NCBI GenBank assembly: GCA_934777505.1
Contig: CAKVNM010000005.1
Coordinates: 55,412 to 119,411 of the forward strand
Source: an uncultured Clostridia bacterium
GTDB taxonomy: Bacteria; Bacillota; Clostridia; Christensenellales; UBA1242
Length of the DNA: 64,000 bases
Direction: 5' to 3'
The notes beneath the pieces are model-generated. The model was given only the letters and a program-made list of their open reading frames with translations, was not told the DNA's origin and did not search any database. The position numbers were made by a program, and so were the translations under genes. Below are positions 51,023 through 60,436 of this stretch, in pieces. Position 1 is the stretch's first letter, and the number at the start of each line of letters is the position of its first letter.

Positions 51023-52135
51023 ATGGAAAATATCGAAATTTTAGCAAAAAATCTTGTAAATTACTCTTGTAAGATGCAAAAAGGTGAAAGAGTGTTAATT
51101 GAAGCGGGCGACAAATCCATTCCGCTTGTAAAGGAAATCATACGGCAGGTTTACAAAGTAAAAGCCTATCCGTTTGTTAGAATAATCAATCAGTCGGTGC
51201 AACGGGAACTTTTGTCTAACACAAGCAAGGAGCATTCCATGCTCATGGCAAAATATATGCTTCCAACCATTCAAGATATGGACGCATATATCGGCATAAG
51301 TGCAAGTAGTAATGTTTTTGAAATGTCTAAAATCGACAAAGATAAAATGCAAAACTACAACATTTACTATCAAAAGCCCATTCATCATGACGAAAGAGTC
51401 AAAAAAACCAAGTGGGTTATTTTGCAGTACCCAACCGAAAGTTTTGCTCAGCAGGCGGGCGAACCAACCGAAGAATTTGAAAAATTTTACTATAATGTTT
51501 GCAATCTTGACTATGCAAAAATGAACAAGAGCATGGACGCGTTAAAAAACCTTATGGAAAAAACCGACAAAGTCAAAATTATCTCCAAAGGCACAGATTT
51601 GGAATTTTCTATCAAGGGCATCAAAGCAATCAAGTGTGCGGGCGAAATGAATATTCCAGACGGCGAAGTTTATACCGCTCCCGTCAAAGACAGTGTTAAC
51701 GGCACGCTAACATACAATGTTCCAACAATGTATAACGGAACACGATTTGACAATGTTTGTTTAAAGTTTAAGGACGGAAAAATTATCGAAGCCACTTGCT
51801 TAAATAACTCGAAAAAACTCAACGAGATTTTTGACACAGACGAAGGCGCAAGATATGTTGGCGAGTTTTCGTTTGGACTTAATCCTTATATCTTAGAGCC
51901 AATGATGGATATTTTGTTTGACGAAAAAATTGCGGGAAGTTTTCACTTTACACCGGGTAGTTGCTACAATGACGCCTACAACGGCAATGACAGTGCAATT
52001 CATTGGGATATGGTACAAATTCAGCGTGAAGACTATGGCGGTGGCGAAATTTGGTTTGACGGCGTGCTTGTTAGAAAAAATGGGCTATTCGTTTTGCCAG
52101 AACTTGAATGCCTAAATCCAGAAAATTTGAAGTAA
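51023..52135 (+). CDS. M29-family metallo-aminopeptidase
   Basis: A 370-residue aminopeptidase of the AmpS/thermophilic M29 group. QKGERVLIEAGDKSIPLVKEI at the N-terminus, AGEMNIPDGEVYTAPVKDSVNGTLTYN with the first metal Glu (about 210-240), and FTPGSCYNDAYNGNDSAIHWDMV with the His/Asp ligands (about 312-335) are characteristic. It releases N-terminal amino acids from peptides in the cytosol. The ribosome binding site AAAGGAG is 9 nt from the ATG and lies in a hairpin arm. The preceding gene is on the same strand. Confidence 0.92.
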   Translation: MENIEILAKNLVNYSCKMQKGERVLIEAGDKSIPLVKEIIRQVYKVKAYPFVRIINQSVQRELLSNTSKEHSMLMAKYMLPTIQDMDAYIGISASSNVFEMSKIDKDKMQNYNIYYQKPIHHDERVKKTKWVILQYPTESFAQQAGEPTEEFEKFYYNVCNLDYAKMNKSMDALKNLMEKTDKVKIISKGTDLEFSIKGIKAIKCAGEMNIPDGEVYTAPVKDSVNGTLTYNVPTMYNGTRFDNVCLKFKDGKIIEATCLNNSKKLNEIFDTDEGARYVGEFSFGLNPYILEPMMDILFDEKIAGSFHFTPGSCYNDAYNGNDSAIHWDMVQIQREDYGGGEIWFDGVLVRKNGLFVLPELECLNPENLK

Positions 52136-52211
52136 TTTTGTTTTTGGCATGATATTTGTTGTACTTTTTGAGTAATTTTTAATAAAATTTAATCGTAAAG
52201 GAGATTTTTAA

Positions 52212-53222
<1,011 letters not shown>

Positions 53223-53280
53223 TTTTAATATTTGCTAAAAATCTTCTGTTGTGATATATTTTCATAAAGGAGATTTTTTT

Positions 53281-53754
53281 ATGAACTGTCCAAAGTGCTA
53301 CGGCAAGATTGATAAAATTTCAAAAAGATGTAAGAGTTGCGGTTTTAGTTTGAGTTCGCTCAGCGGTGCAACTCACAAGGCAGTGTATAGGGCAAAAAAA
53401 GAAGGCTTTGGCGATGATGTTTTGTTCACGACCGACCTTCCAAGCGATATTTCAAAGAAAAAACTTTTAAATTTGTGCATTTTTTTGGGACTATTCGGCG
53501 GGCATAACTACTACACGGGTCATTTTGTCAAGGCGATTTACTCAACTTTTGTTTCGGTGGTGTTGCTGGTGTATACAGTATTGAATGCGACAGTTGTAGG
53601 CTTTGCAACCACTATGGGAGTTGTGGGACAGTGGGTTTTGTCCGTTTCAACGCTTTTGATGGGCTTTAATCTTGGTATGTTTGTTATCGACCTTGTTAAT
53701 ATCTGCGCAAACAGATTTAAAGTTTCCGTCTATAAAGACGAATTTTCCAACTAG
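53281..53754 (+). CDS. Zinc-ribbon TM2-like membrane protein
   Basis: A 157-residue protein: an N-terminal zinc ribbon (CPKC...CKSC, 3-21), a linker, and a TM2-like region with FLGLFGGHNYYTGHFVKAIYST (the G-x-H-x-F/Y-Y pattern of TM2 proteins) and three to four membrane helices (about 62-150). AAGGAG is 9 nt upstream of the ATG at 53281; the in-frame codon 30 nt earlier lacks a ribosome binding site. Function unknown. It follows gap on the same strand, with its own terminator. Confidence 0.8.
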   Translation: MNCPKCYGKIDKISKRCKSCGFSLSSLSGATHKAVYRAKKEGFGDDVLFTTDLPSDISKKKLLNLCIFLGLFGGHNYYTGHFVKAIYSTFVSVVLLVYTVLNATVVGFATTMGVVGQWVLSVSTLLMGFNLGMFVIDLVNICANRFKVSVYKDEFSN

Positions 53755-53763
53755 CATAATTAT

Positions 53764-53804
53764 CAAAGGAGTTTTGCTAAAAAAAGCACTGCTCCTTTTT
53801 TTAT
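53764..53804 (+). terminator. Terminator after the zinc-ribbon TM2-like gene
   Basis: AAAGGAG and CTCCTTT form the outer stem and TGCT/AGCA the inner one, with a T run after. Confidence 0.85.
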
Positions 53805-53934
53805 ATCACAAAATTGCCTTTTGTATTCACATATTCCTCTTTTAGAAATCGGAATATAGTGCTTATCTAAAAATTTTCGATATCGATTTTTTCACTGATG
53901 CATAATTGTTTTTGCTACGAATTTTTGATTTGTA

Positions 53935-53963
53935 TTGAAAAGTGGGGCAAGGTGTGATATAAT
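53935..53963 (+). promoter_or_regulatory. Promoter of the 182-residue unknown, predicted leaderless
   Basis: TTGAAA (53935-53940), 17 nt, TATAAT (53958-53963) with the extended TGA element. Only 6 nt separate the -10 from the ATG and there is no Shine-Dalgarno. Confidence 0.82.
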
Positions 53964-53969
53964 AAAAAT

Positions 53970-54518
53970 ATGTTACGAAATATTAAAGATTACACCATGG
54001 GAAAAGACATGGCAAAGCAAACCGCAAAGATATTAAAGAATAAAAATTTGAGCGAAAACGAAAAATGCAAAATCATTATTAACGGGTTTAGCAAATACTT
54101 TTTAACTCAAATAAAAAAGGACGCATATCTTCGCAATTTGGAATTGAATTATGAACAATTTGTGCATGAAACTTTGGACGGTTTTGTTCAAGACCAAGAA
54201 AAATATGACGAGTGTTTTAGAAACGAATTTTATAACATCTTGCTTGTGCAGTGCGTTACGGCAGTAAACTTTTTTGAAAAGTTTGCGTACAACTCGCAGT
54301 TTTCGCCAAAGAGTTTGAATATGTACGAGGCAAAATTTTTGACCAGTCTTTTCGACCTTAGAAACGCTTGCAATTTTGGTCAAAACTTTGACGGCACAAA
54401 GTTTTATATAAATAGCGATTTTAGAAAGCAGACAATCAATAATCTAGCAAAGTTTTATGATTTTGTTGAACAAAACTATGCGGTGGAAAATCAAGAAAAT
54501 CTTGCAAAAAGTGAATAA
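53970..54518 (+). CDS. Unknown 182-residue cytosolic protein
   Basis: I do not recognise a family. It is a soluble, helical, charged protein with many Asn and Phe residues, no signal peptide, and no clear motif; FLTSLFDLRNACNFGQNFDGTKF (about 129-152) and the N-terminal MGKDMAKQTAKILKN are the most ordered-looking parts. The start codon follows a near-consensus promoter by 6 nt without a ribosome binding site, so the mRNA is probably leaderless. It is monocistronic with a good terminator and is convergent with the GGGtGRT gene. Confidence 0.78.
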   Translation: MLRNIKDYTMGKDMAKQTAKILKNKNLSENEKCKIIINGFSKYFLTQIKKDAYLRNLELNYEQFVHETLDGFVQDQEKYDECFRNEFYNILLVQCVTAVNFFEKFAYNSQFSPKSLNMYEAKFLTSLFDLRNACNFGQNFDGTKFYINSDFRKQTINNLAKFYDFVEQNYAVENQENLAKSE

Positions 54519-54550
54519 AAAAGGTGCTAAAAATTAGCACTTTTTTTTGT
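54519..54550 (+). terminator. Terminator of the 182-residue unknown
   Basis: AAGGTGCTAA and TTAGCACTT pair around a 3-nt loop, followed by a T run. Confidence 0.88.
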
Positions 54551-54605
54551 GTAATTTAGTTATTGAAATTATAAACTGCATTGAAGTTTTAAAGCGTTAA
54601 ATTTT

Positions 54606-54620
54606 GTGTGGCTTAGCCAC
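54606..54620 (-). terminator. Weak hairpin after the GGGtGRT gene
   Basis: TGTGGCT and AGCCACA pair around one base; on the minus strand it is followed only by AAAATTT, so termination is uncertain. Confidence 0.35.
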
Positions 54621-54626
54621 ATTAAT

Positions 54627-55631
54627 TTACGAGCGATTTTTTATGGCTTCGCTAAGCATTACGGAAAGTGCGACAGTTGCACCAACCATTGGATTGTTGC
54701 CCATGCCGATAAAGCCCATCATGTCCACATGAGCGGGAACGCTGGACGAGCCTGCAAATTGAACATCTGCGTGCATTCTGCCCATAAGGTCGGTCAAGCC
54801 GTAACTTGCAGGACCAGCGCCCATGTTGTCAGGGTGGAGAGTTCTGCCAGTTCCGCCTCCGCTAGCAACGGAGAAATATGGTTTGTTGTTTCTTAAACAC
54901 CACATTCTGTATGTTCCAGCAACTGGGTGTTGAAATCGTGTTGGATTGGTGGAGTTGCCTGTTATGGAAACATCAACGCCTTCGTGCTTCATTATTGCAA
55001 GACCTTCCATGGCGTCAACTGCGCCGTAGACTTTTACATCTGCACGCTTGCCTGAGCCAAACTTGATTTCTTTGTTAACATAAAGTTTGTCGAGTTTGTG
55101 GTCGTAAGTGGTTTCGACAAAAGTAAATCCGTTGACTCTTGCGATGATATAGCCCGCATCTTTTCCAAGTCCGTTCAAAATTACTTTTAGGGGAGTCTTT
55201 CTAACGCTGTTGGCATTGTTTGCGATTGCAATAGCGCCTTCGGCGGCAGCAAAACTTTCGTGACCTGCTAGAAAACAAAAGCATTTGGTGTCTTCGCTTA
55301 GCAGTCTGCTGGCAAGATTTCCGTGACCAATCCCGATTTTTCTTAGTTCCGCAACGCTACCTTTTGTGGTGAATGCTTGAAGACCTTTTCCAATTTCAAC
55401 GGCAAGGTCTTTTGCAAGAGTTTTTCCGCTTTTAAGGGCGATTGCACAGCCAAGAGTGTATGCCCAAACGGCGTTGTCAAAACAAATGGGTTGAATTGCT
55501 CTAACCACGCTATCAACATCAATGCCTGCGTTGTTGCAAATTTGCTTGGCTTCGTCTAGGTTAGCAATATTGTAGTTGATTAGTTCGCTATTGATTTTTT
55601 CGATTTTTGATTCATAACCTTCAAAGTTCAT
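54627..55631 (-). CDS. GGGtGRT protein
   Basis: A 334-residue protein of the family named after the motif seen here as SVASGGGTGRTLHPDNMG (about 250-270). It is rich in Gly and well conserved in style, with HVDMMGFIGMGNNPMVGATVALSVMLSEA at the C-terminus. The biochemical function is, to my knowledge, not established. AGGAG precedes the ATG. It lies 11 nt downstream of a NifU-like scaffold gene; this pairing is common in Clostridia and suggests an iron-sulfur or anaerobic metabolic role. Confidence 0.92.
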   Translation of the reverse strand: MNFEGYESKIEKINSELINYNIANLDEAKQICNNAGIDVDSVVRAIQPICFDNAVWAYTLGCAIALKSGKTLAKDLAVEIGKGLQAFTTKGSVAELRKIGIGHGNLASRLLSEDTKCFCFLAGHESFAAAEGAIAIANNANSVRKTPLKVILNGLGKDAGYIIARVNGFTFVETTYDHKLDKLYVNKEIKFGSGKRADVKVYGAVDAMEGLAIMKHEGVDVSITGNSTNPTRFQHPVAGTYRMWCLRNNKPYFSVASGGGTGRTLHPDNMGAGPASYGLTDLMGRMHADVQFAGSSSVPAHVDMMGFIGMGNNPMVGATVALSVMLSEAIKNRS

Positions 55632-55642
55632 ATATTTCTCCT

Positions 55643-56311
55643 TTAATCTCTTGGATTTACCACTTTTACAGCTTCGTTAAATCTGCCATAAGTTCTGGTG
55701 CTGGATTTTAGTGCTTCCGTTCCAGCCATGCCGTTTTGAAGCAGAGTGACAAGTTTGTTTGTGTTAACATATTCAAAACCAATAATTTCGTTGTTATTAT
55801 CAAGAGCAAGTTTGGAAATATAACCTTCGGCTGTGTTGAGATACTTTACGCCGTCTGTTTGGCTGGAATAGATTGTTGCAACCTTGCTGGCTTTGTCTTT
55901 TCCAAGGTCGTCAAGGCACGAACCAACAGGGAGTCCGCCAAGTGAGAACGCCGATTGACTTCTGCCATACACGAGTTGCAAAAATATTTTTTTCATTGCA
56001 TCGTTGATTGCATCGCAAACAAGGTCGGTGTTTAGTGCTTCCAAAATGGTTTTTCCGCACAAAATTTCGCCAGCCATGGCGGCAGAGTGAGTCATGCCAC
56101 TGCAACCCACGCATTCAACAAGGGCTTCTTTTATTATTCCGTTTTTAACATTCAAAGTTAGTTTGCAAGCACCTTGTTGTGGAGCACAAGTTCCAACTCC
56201 GTGCGATAGCCCGCTGATGTCTTTGATTTCTTTTGCGTTAATCCATTCGCCTTCTTCTGGGATTGGTGAAGGGCCAAATCCGTTCATGTTTCTAACTTTA
56301 CATTCGCTCAT
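55643..56311 (-). CDS. NifU/IscU-like iron-sulfur scaffold protein
   Basis: A 222-residue protein with an IscU-like N-terminal domain. Conserved cysteines occur in GTCAPQQGACKL (about 44-55) and VECVGCSGMTHSAAMAGEILCGK (about 68-92). The C-terminal half, including GLPVGSCLDDLGKDKA, is longer than classical IscU. The ATG at 56311 has AGGTGG 6 nt upstream; a GTG 9 nt earlier lies within this ribosome binding site and is rejected. It leads a two-gene operon with the GGGtGRT gene. An extended -10 (TGA-TATAAT, minus strand, about 56346-56354) lies upstream. Confidence 0.88.
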   Translation of the reverse strand: MSECKVRNMNGFGPSPIPEEGEWINAKEIKDISGLSHGVGTCAPQQGACKLTLNVKNGIIKEALVECVGCSGMTHSAAMAGEILCGKTILEALNTDLVCDAINDAMKKIFLQLVYGRSQSAFSLGGLPVGSCLDDLGKDKASKVATIYSSQTDGVKYLNTAEGYISKLALDNNNEIIGFEYVNTNKLVTLLQNGMAGTEALKSSTRTYGRFNEAVKVVNPRD

Positions 56312-56394
56312 ATTTACCACCTAATTTAATTATTTCCTTAAAAAAATTATATCACACCAAAAGTTGCTTTAAAAAATAATTTGGCTCATATATT

Positions 56395-56422
56395 TTGTTT
56401 TTTTGATTGGATTGTATATAAT
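56395..56422 (+). promoter_or_regulatory. yigZ-family gene promoter, predicted leaderless
   Basis: TATAAT at 56417-56422 lies 6 nt before the ATG; the -35 (TTGTTT, 56395-56400) is weak. No Shine-Dalgarno is present. Confidence 0.5.
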
Positions 56423-56428
56423 AATTGT

Positions 56429-57040
56429 ATGACTAAGCAGTATACAATTTGTGGCAACAGTTCGGCGGAATATATCATTCAAAAGTCAAAGTTTATATCG
56501 GTGGCTTTCAAGATGGAAAATACCAAGCAAGTTGACGAAATTTTGGCTGATTTGAAAAACAAATATTATGACGCAACACATATTTGCTATGCTTATGACC
56601 TAATGCAAAATGCTCAAAAATGTTTTGACGATGGCGAGCCGTCTGGAACGGCAGGCAAGCCAATTTTGGATTGCATCACAAAGCAAAATTTAAAGAATGT
56701 TTTTGTGGCGGTTGTAAGATATTTTGGCGGAATAAAACTGGGTGCAGGCGGACTTGTTCGGGCATACACAAAATCAGCCAGCATGGCTATTGAAAAAGCG
56801 GGAAAGCGAGAGATTGTTGACGCAGTCAAACTGTGCTTTAAGTTGAATATTGCATTATTTAACAAACTGGACAATTTTTTAAGGCAGTTTAAAGTGTTAG
56901 ATAAAAATGTTGAGTTTGGGGAAAGTGTCAAAGTAACGGTTGTTATTGAGAAAGGTTCTCAACAAGAGTTTTGCTCAAAACTTCAAAATTTGATTGGACA
57001 AAATATCATCTTTGAAAGCATTGTTGACGAAAAAATATAA
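56429..57040 (+). CDS. YigZ/IMPACT family protein
   Basis: A 203-residue protein of the UPF0029 family. The N-terminal domain has IIQKSKFISVAF, the conserved FDDGEPSGTAGKPIL (about 70-85) and VAVVRYFGGIKLGAGGLVRAY (about 93-113); the C-terminal DUF1949 domain is shorter and divergent. The eukaryotic relative IMPACT influences translation control, but the bacterial role is not settled. The ATG at 56429 matches the family N-terminus; an in-frame codon 48 nt upstream would cover the promoter. Confidence 0.93.
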   Translation: MTKQYTICGNSSAEYIIQKSKFISVAFKMENTKQVDEILADLKNKYYDATHICYAYDLMQNAQKCFDDGEPSGTAGKPILDCITKQNLKNVFVAVVRYFGGIKLGAGGLVRAYTKSASMAIEKAGKREIVDAVKLCFKLNIALFNKLDNFLRQFKVLDKNVEFGESVKVTVVIEKGSQQEFCSKLQNLIGQNIIFESIVDEKI

Positions 57041-57069
57041 ACTAAGATTTAGTATCAAAAGGAGAAACT

Positions 57070-57669
57070 TTGGAACATTATTTTATTGCAAAAGAGCATA
57101 GCGAAAGTGATTATTTTGAGTTTGAAGAAAACTTGTTTGGAAAGCAGTTTGTTTTTAAGTCCTGTGACGACATTTTTTCAAAAGACAGAGTGGACTATGG
57201 AACAAAAGTTTTGATAGAAACAGTTTTAAAGAATTTTGAACTTAGTGGCAGAGTTTTGGATATAGGTTGTGGCTATGGACCTATTGCAATAGTGCTTGGT
57301 GCAAACAACAAAAACGCAAAGTTTGTTTTAACAGATATTAATCAAACGGCGGTTGAACTATCTAGGTTTAACGCAAAGAAAAACAAGATTGATAATATTG
57401 AGCAGATTGTTCAGGGCGATGCTTATGAAAATGTTAGCGGACAGTTTGACTATGTTATAACCAATCCACCAATCAAGGCGGGCAAGCAAAATTTGTTGAA
57501 CATATTGACAAATACACACGCTCACTTGAATGTTAACGGAAAACTGATTTTTGTAATCAAAAAAAAGCACGGAGAAGAAAGTATAAAAAGAGCACTTGAA
57601 CAGATTTTTTCGTCCGTAGAAATTTTAAAACGAGATAGTGGCTACTATATTTTGTGCGCCACAAAGTAG
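57070..57669 (+). CDS. RsmC-like class I methyltransferase
   Basis: A 199-residue SAM methyltransferase similar to the C-terminal catalytic half of RsmC (16S rRNA m2G1207). Motif I is VLDIGCGYGPIAIVLG (about 60-75) and the catalytic motif is NPPIKAGKQ (about 136-144). The start codon is TTG with AAAGGAG 7 nt upstream; no ATG is available nearby. It is followed closely by recX and acpS, all on the plus strand, so they probably form one operon beginning here or at the YigZ-family gene. Confidence 0.9.
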   Translation: MEHYFIAKEHSESDYFEFEENLFGKQFVFKSCDDIFSKDRVDYGTKVLIETVLKNFELSGRVLDIGCGYGPIAIVLGANNKNAKFVLTDINQTAVELSRFNAKKNKIDNIEQIVQGDAYENVSGQFDYVITNPPIKAGKQNLLNILTNTHAHLNVNGKLIFVIKKKHGEESIKRALEQIFSSVEILKRDSGYYILCATK

Positions 57670-57674
57670 GGAGT

Positions 57675-58280
57675 ATGAAAACAATTACATCTTTGAGTAT
57701 TCAAAAAAAAGATAAAAACAAGGTTAGTGTTTATCTTGACGGCAGTTACTTTTGTTCGTTGTCGCTGGAAACGGTTATGAAGTATAACTTGAAGGCGGAC
57801 ACAATCATTGACGAAAAAGTGCTGGAAAAATATCAACTGGACAGTGAAAAAAATCAAGCCTACGACAAGGCGCTAAAACTTATCAGCACAAGATATAAGA
57901 CCAAAAAAGAACTGGAAAAATATCTTGCCGAAAAGGGCTATATGCCATCTACAATTTACTATGTAATAAAAAAACTTGGTGAGTATAATTTTATTGATGA
58001 CGAAAAATATGTTGAAAGTTTTATCGCTCACAAAAAAAGTAAAGACGGGGTTATGAAAATCAAGCAACAACTGCTTGCAAAAGGCGTGAGTGAAGAAATT
58101 ATCGACAAAGCTATTGCACAAATTGACGACCAATTTGAACAAATCCGTGTGTTAAAAGATAAGTACATGAAAAACAAGCCAGACACCAAGGAAAGTTACT
58201 TGAAACTTTACAGATACTTGATTGGCAAGGGCTTTAAGAGCGAAGAAATTTTGAAAGTTATGAAGGAAATGGAAGAATGA
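57675..58280 (+). CDS. recX: RecX regulator of RecA
   Basis: A 201-residue RecX-type protein. The N-terminal ITSLSIQKKDKNKVSVYLDGSYF and the three-helix repeats (ALKLISTRYKTKKELEKYLAEKGY; YNFIDDEKYVESFIAHKKSKDGVMKIKQQLLAKGVSEEIIDKAI; LYRYLIGKGFKSEEILKVM) are typical. RecX modulates RecA filaments. AGGGAG precedes the ATG at 57675, 5 nt after the methyltransferase stop codon. The last codons overlap acpS by 4 nt. recA itself is not in the window. Confidence 0.92.
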   Translation: MKTITSLSIQKKDKNKVSVYLDGSYFCSLSLETVMKYNLKADTIIDEKVLEKYQLDSEKNQAYDKALKLISTRYKTKKELEKYLAEKGYMPSTIYYVIKKLGEYNFIDDEKYVESFIAHKKSKDGVMKIKQQLLAKGVSEEIIDKAIAQIDDQFEQIRVLKDKYMKNKPDTKESYLKLYRYLIGKGFKSEEILKVMKEMEE

Positions 58281-58612
58281 TAGGTTGCGATATTGTTAAG
58301 ATTAACAGATTTGATTTGCTTTGCGAAGACCATGTTTTTTTGGAAAAATATTTTACGGCAGGCGAGCAAGAATATGTTGCCAGCAAGTTAAAAAAATCTC
58401 AAACACTTGCGGGAATATTTGCGTGCAAAGAAGCAGTTTTAAAAGCGTTAAAACTTGGTATCGGCAGTAGAATTAGACTCAAAGATGTTGAAATTTTGCA
58501 TGACGAAAACGGTGCCCCCGCGGTGAGTGTTAAAGGAATGGAAAACAAGGTTTTTGAAGTTTCAATCAGTCATGACGGCGACTACGCTATGGCAGTTTGT
58601 TTGATTAGTTAA
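58277..58612 (+). CDS. acpS: Holo-[acyl-carrier-protein] synthase
   Basis: A 111-residue phosphopantetheinyl transferase that activates the acyl carrier protein. GCDIVKINRF (3-12) carries the metal-binding Asp, and FACKEAVLKALKLGIG (about 48-63) carries the second, with Glu52. The C-terminal VSISHDGDYAMAVCLI is characteristic. It overlaps recX by ATGA. In Bacillus acpS is shortly upstream of the ndoAI-ndoA toxin pair; here mazF also follows, but alr and ydcC are missing. Confidence 0.95.
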   Translation: MIGCDIVKINRFDLLCEDHVFLEKYFTAGEQEYVASKLKKSQTLAGIFACKEAVLKALKLGIGSRIRLKDVEILHDENGAPAVSVKGMENKVFEVSISHDGDYAMAVCLIS

Positions 58613-58654
58613 CGGTTGTTGCATAAAAAAACTTTTTCGACAAAATATAAATAT

Positions 58655-58682
58655 GAAAGCCAGTTAAAATGGCTTTTTTTAT
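58655..58682 (+). terminator. Terminator after acpS
   Basis: AAAGCCA and TGGCTTT pair around a 7-nt loop, followed by a T run. Confidence 0.88.
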
Positions 58683-58711
58683 GTTTAAAAAAGTTTTAGG
58701 TGGAGATAAAT

Positions 58712-58936
58712 ATGAATGATAATCTAAATAAAATGAACAGTGAATTTTCAAAGTTCAAAAAATCGCACAAGTTTTGCAAGTTCTATCATAAAATAGTTAA
58801 TGGAGAAGTGGAACTTTGCTATAAGCAATTTTATGCGAGTCCAAAAATGCTTTCGCTTGAACTTGACTTAGTTAAAGATTTTGAAAAACTGGACAACGAG
58901 AGTTTGGAGATTATCGAAAAATTCATAGGGGACTAA
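58712..58936 (+). CDS. Unknown 74-residue partner of MazF, candidate antitoxin
   Basis: A 74-residue helical, charged protein ([21 protein letters not shown]...). It has neither the ribbon-helix-helix of Bacillus EndoAI nor the AbrB fold of MazE as far as I can see. AGGTGGAG precedes the ATG at 58712. It ends 2 nt before the mazF start, the classic antitoxin position, so it is probably co-transcribed and may neutralise MazF. It could instead be an unrelated small protein, with the true antitoxin located elsewhere. Confidence 0.72.
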   Translation: MNDNLNKMNSEFSKFKKSHKFCKFYHKIVNGEVELCYKQFYASPKMLSLELDLVKDFEKLDNESLEIIEKFIGD

Positions 58937-58938
58937 AA

Positions 58939-59274
58939 ATGCTAAAACGGGGAGAAATTTACTATGCCGACCTTAGCCCAGTTGTTGGGAGTGAGCAAGG
59001 TGGAATAAGACCAGTATTAATTGTTCAAAACGACATAGGAAACAAATATTCTCCAACCGTTATTGTGGCAGCAATAACAAGTCAACTGGAAAAAGCCAAA
59101 CTTCCAACACACATCGAACTTGGAATGGAGTATGGCCTTAGTAAAAACTCAGTGGCGTTGCTCGAACAGATTAGAACGCTCGATAAGCGTAGGTTAAAAG
59201 AAAAGATTGGCGAAGTTGACTACTATAAAATGTCGCAGATAAACAATGCTATTTTGGTGAGTTTGGGATTATAA
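58939..59274 (+). CDS. mazF: MazF/PemK-family endoribonuclease toxin
   Basis: A 111-residue mRNA interferase close to Bacillus Ndo[31 protein letters not shown] carries the catalytic Arg, [20 protein letters not shown] the catalytic Thr, and [13 protein letters not shown] the dimer-interface helix. All catalytic positions appear intact. GGGGAG-like sequence overlaps its own 5' end, and the start is 2 nt after the 74-residue ORF, implying coupling. No terminator hairpin was found directly after it. Confidence 0.95.
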   Translation: MLKRGEIYYADLSPVVGSEQGGIRPVLIVQNDIGNKYSPTVIVAAITSQLEKAKLPTHIELGMEYGLSKNSVALLEQIRTLDKRRLKEKIGEVDYYKMSQINNAILVSLGL

Positions 59275-59301
59275 TATGCCAAACTTTTTTTAAATTAGAT
59301 A

Positions 59302-59330
59302 TTGACAATTTGCATTGATGATGATATATT
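59302..59330 (+). promoter_or_regulatory. Promoter of the 324-residue membrane protein
   Basis: TTGACA (59302-59307), 17 nt, TATATT (59325-59330) with the extended TGA element. CGGAGG follows at a good distance from the ATG. Confidence 0.82.
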
Positions 59331-59371
59331 ATTAAGGAATAAAAAGTAACTTTCATACGGAGGTTTAAATT

Positions 59372-60346
59372 ATGGCAAAGAAAAACAAAATGAATCTTAA
59401 AGACGAAATCAAAAATTATGAAGTGCAAATACAAAATGTTGAACCAGAACTTAGTAGTAAAGATTCTGTTAAAAAACAAAACGCAGAAAAACAAGTAACA
59501 GAAATTTGGAAAGATGTTGCAGACAAAACTCAACAAAAAAATGTGGCTTCTTCAAAAGCAAAACGCAATGCATTGATTGCATTTGGTGCTTCTTGGGGTG
59601 GCTCAGCAGTTCTAGCAGCAGCACTCTTTTACTTCCTTCCAGCAATCATTGCAGGTTTCCTTCCAGGAACTATTGGAATTTTTGGAGTTGCAGCAGCAGG
59701 ATTAATTTCTATCGTTACATCTTCAATCTTTCTTGCTAAGGCAATCAAAGCAAAGAGAGAATACAAAAAACTTTCTCCTTTAAAACAAAAACTCGACAAG
59801 TTAAGACTTAGAGAAAATGTTGAAGAAGAAGCAAATCAAGACGAACAAAGCAAGGCTGAAAGAACTGAACATTTGGATAATAAATTCAAAAGACAAAATG
59901 TAATAGATGTTCATAACGAACAACCAGAAGTTAATATTGAACCAATAGTTATTGAACCTTTTAATGTTGAACCAGACTCAGACAAGACAAGTTACATATT
60001 TAGAGCATCATACAAGATTTATAACAGCGACCAAAAAGGTGCTAACAATGTTAAACTTTTCAATATTAAAGAAAAAGATCTTTCAAAGTTTGTAGACAAA
60101 CTTGAATCATTAAATCTTGAAAGTCAAAAAGCAAAAACTAGCAAGGAAATTAGTGAAGTGCTTGATGTTTCAATGAAACTTCAATCCACAGACCTAGACA
60201 ATCCTTTTGATATTGACACAAGCAAGGAATACACAAGAGGCGATGCATTCTTGGATATGGTTGCTCAAAAGAGAGATGAAATGGTTAAGCAAGCAAAGAA
60301 AATGCTTGATGACCAAGCAAAAGATGTTGAAATACAATTACTATAA
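59372..60346 (+). CDS. Unknown 324-residue membrane protein
   Basis: No family recognised. There is a 62-residue charged N-terminus, two closely spaced hydrophobic segments (67-95 and 98-123; Gly/Ala-rich), then about 200 soluble charged residues with a mixed alpha/beta stretch (TSYIFRASYKIYNSDQ, about 205-220). Both termini are predicted cytosolic. CGGAGG and a strong promoter indicate good expression. It is monocistronic with a strong terminator. A membrane-associated scaffold is possible, but nothing proves it. Confidence 0.78.
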   Translation: MAKKNKMNLKDEIKNYEVQIQNVEPELSSKDSVKKQNAEKQVTEIWKDVADKTQQKNVASSKAKRNALIAFGASWGGSAVLAAALFYFLPAIIAGFLPGTIGIFGVAAAGLISIVTSSIFLAKAIKAKREYKKLSPLKQKLDKLRLRENVEEEANQDEQSKAERTEHLDNKFKRQNVIDVHNEQPEVNIEPIVIEPFNVEPDSDKTSYIFRASYKIYNSDQKGANNVKLFNIKEKDLSKFVDKLESLNLESQKAKTSKEISEVLDVSMKLQSTDLDNPFDIDTSKEYTRGDAFLDMVAQKRDEMVKQAKKMLDDQAKDVEIQLL

Positions 60347-60348
60347 AA

Positions 60349-60377
60349 CAAAGCGGAGACAAATTCTCCGCTTTTTT
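60349..60377 (+). terminator. Terminator of the 324-residue membrane protein
   Basis: AAAGCGGAG and CTCCGCTTT pair around ACAAATT... with a T run following. Confidence 0.9.
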
Positions 60378-60401
60378 GTGTCTTTCTATCAATTTTTTTG
60401 A

Positions 60402-60430
60402 TTGACAATTTTTTATATTAAAAATATAAT
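60402..60430 (+). promoter_or_regulatory. lgt promoter, predicted leaderless
   Basis: TTGACA (60402-60407), 17 nt, TATAAT (60425-60430): perfect consensus hexamers, with the ATG starting 6 nt after the -10. No Shine-Dalgarno is possible. Confidence 0.88.
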
Positions 60431-60436
60431 ACTTTT

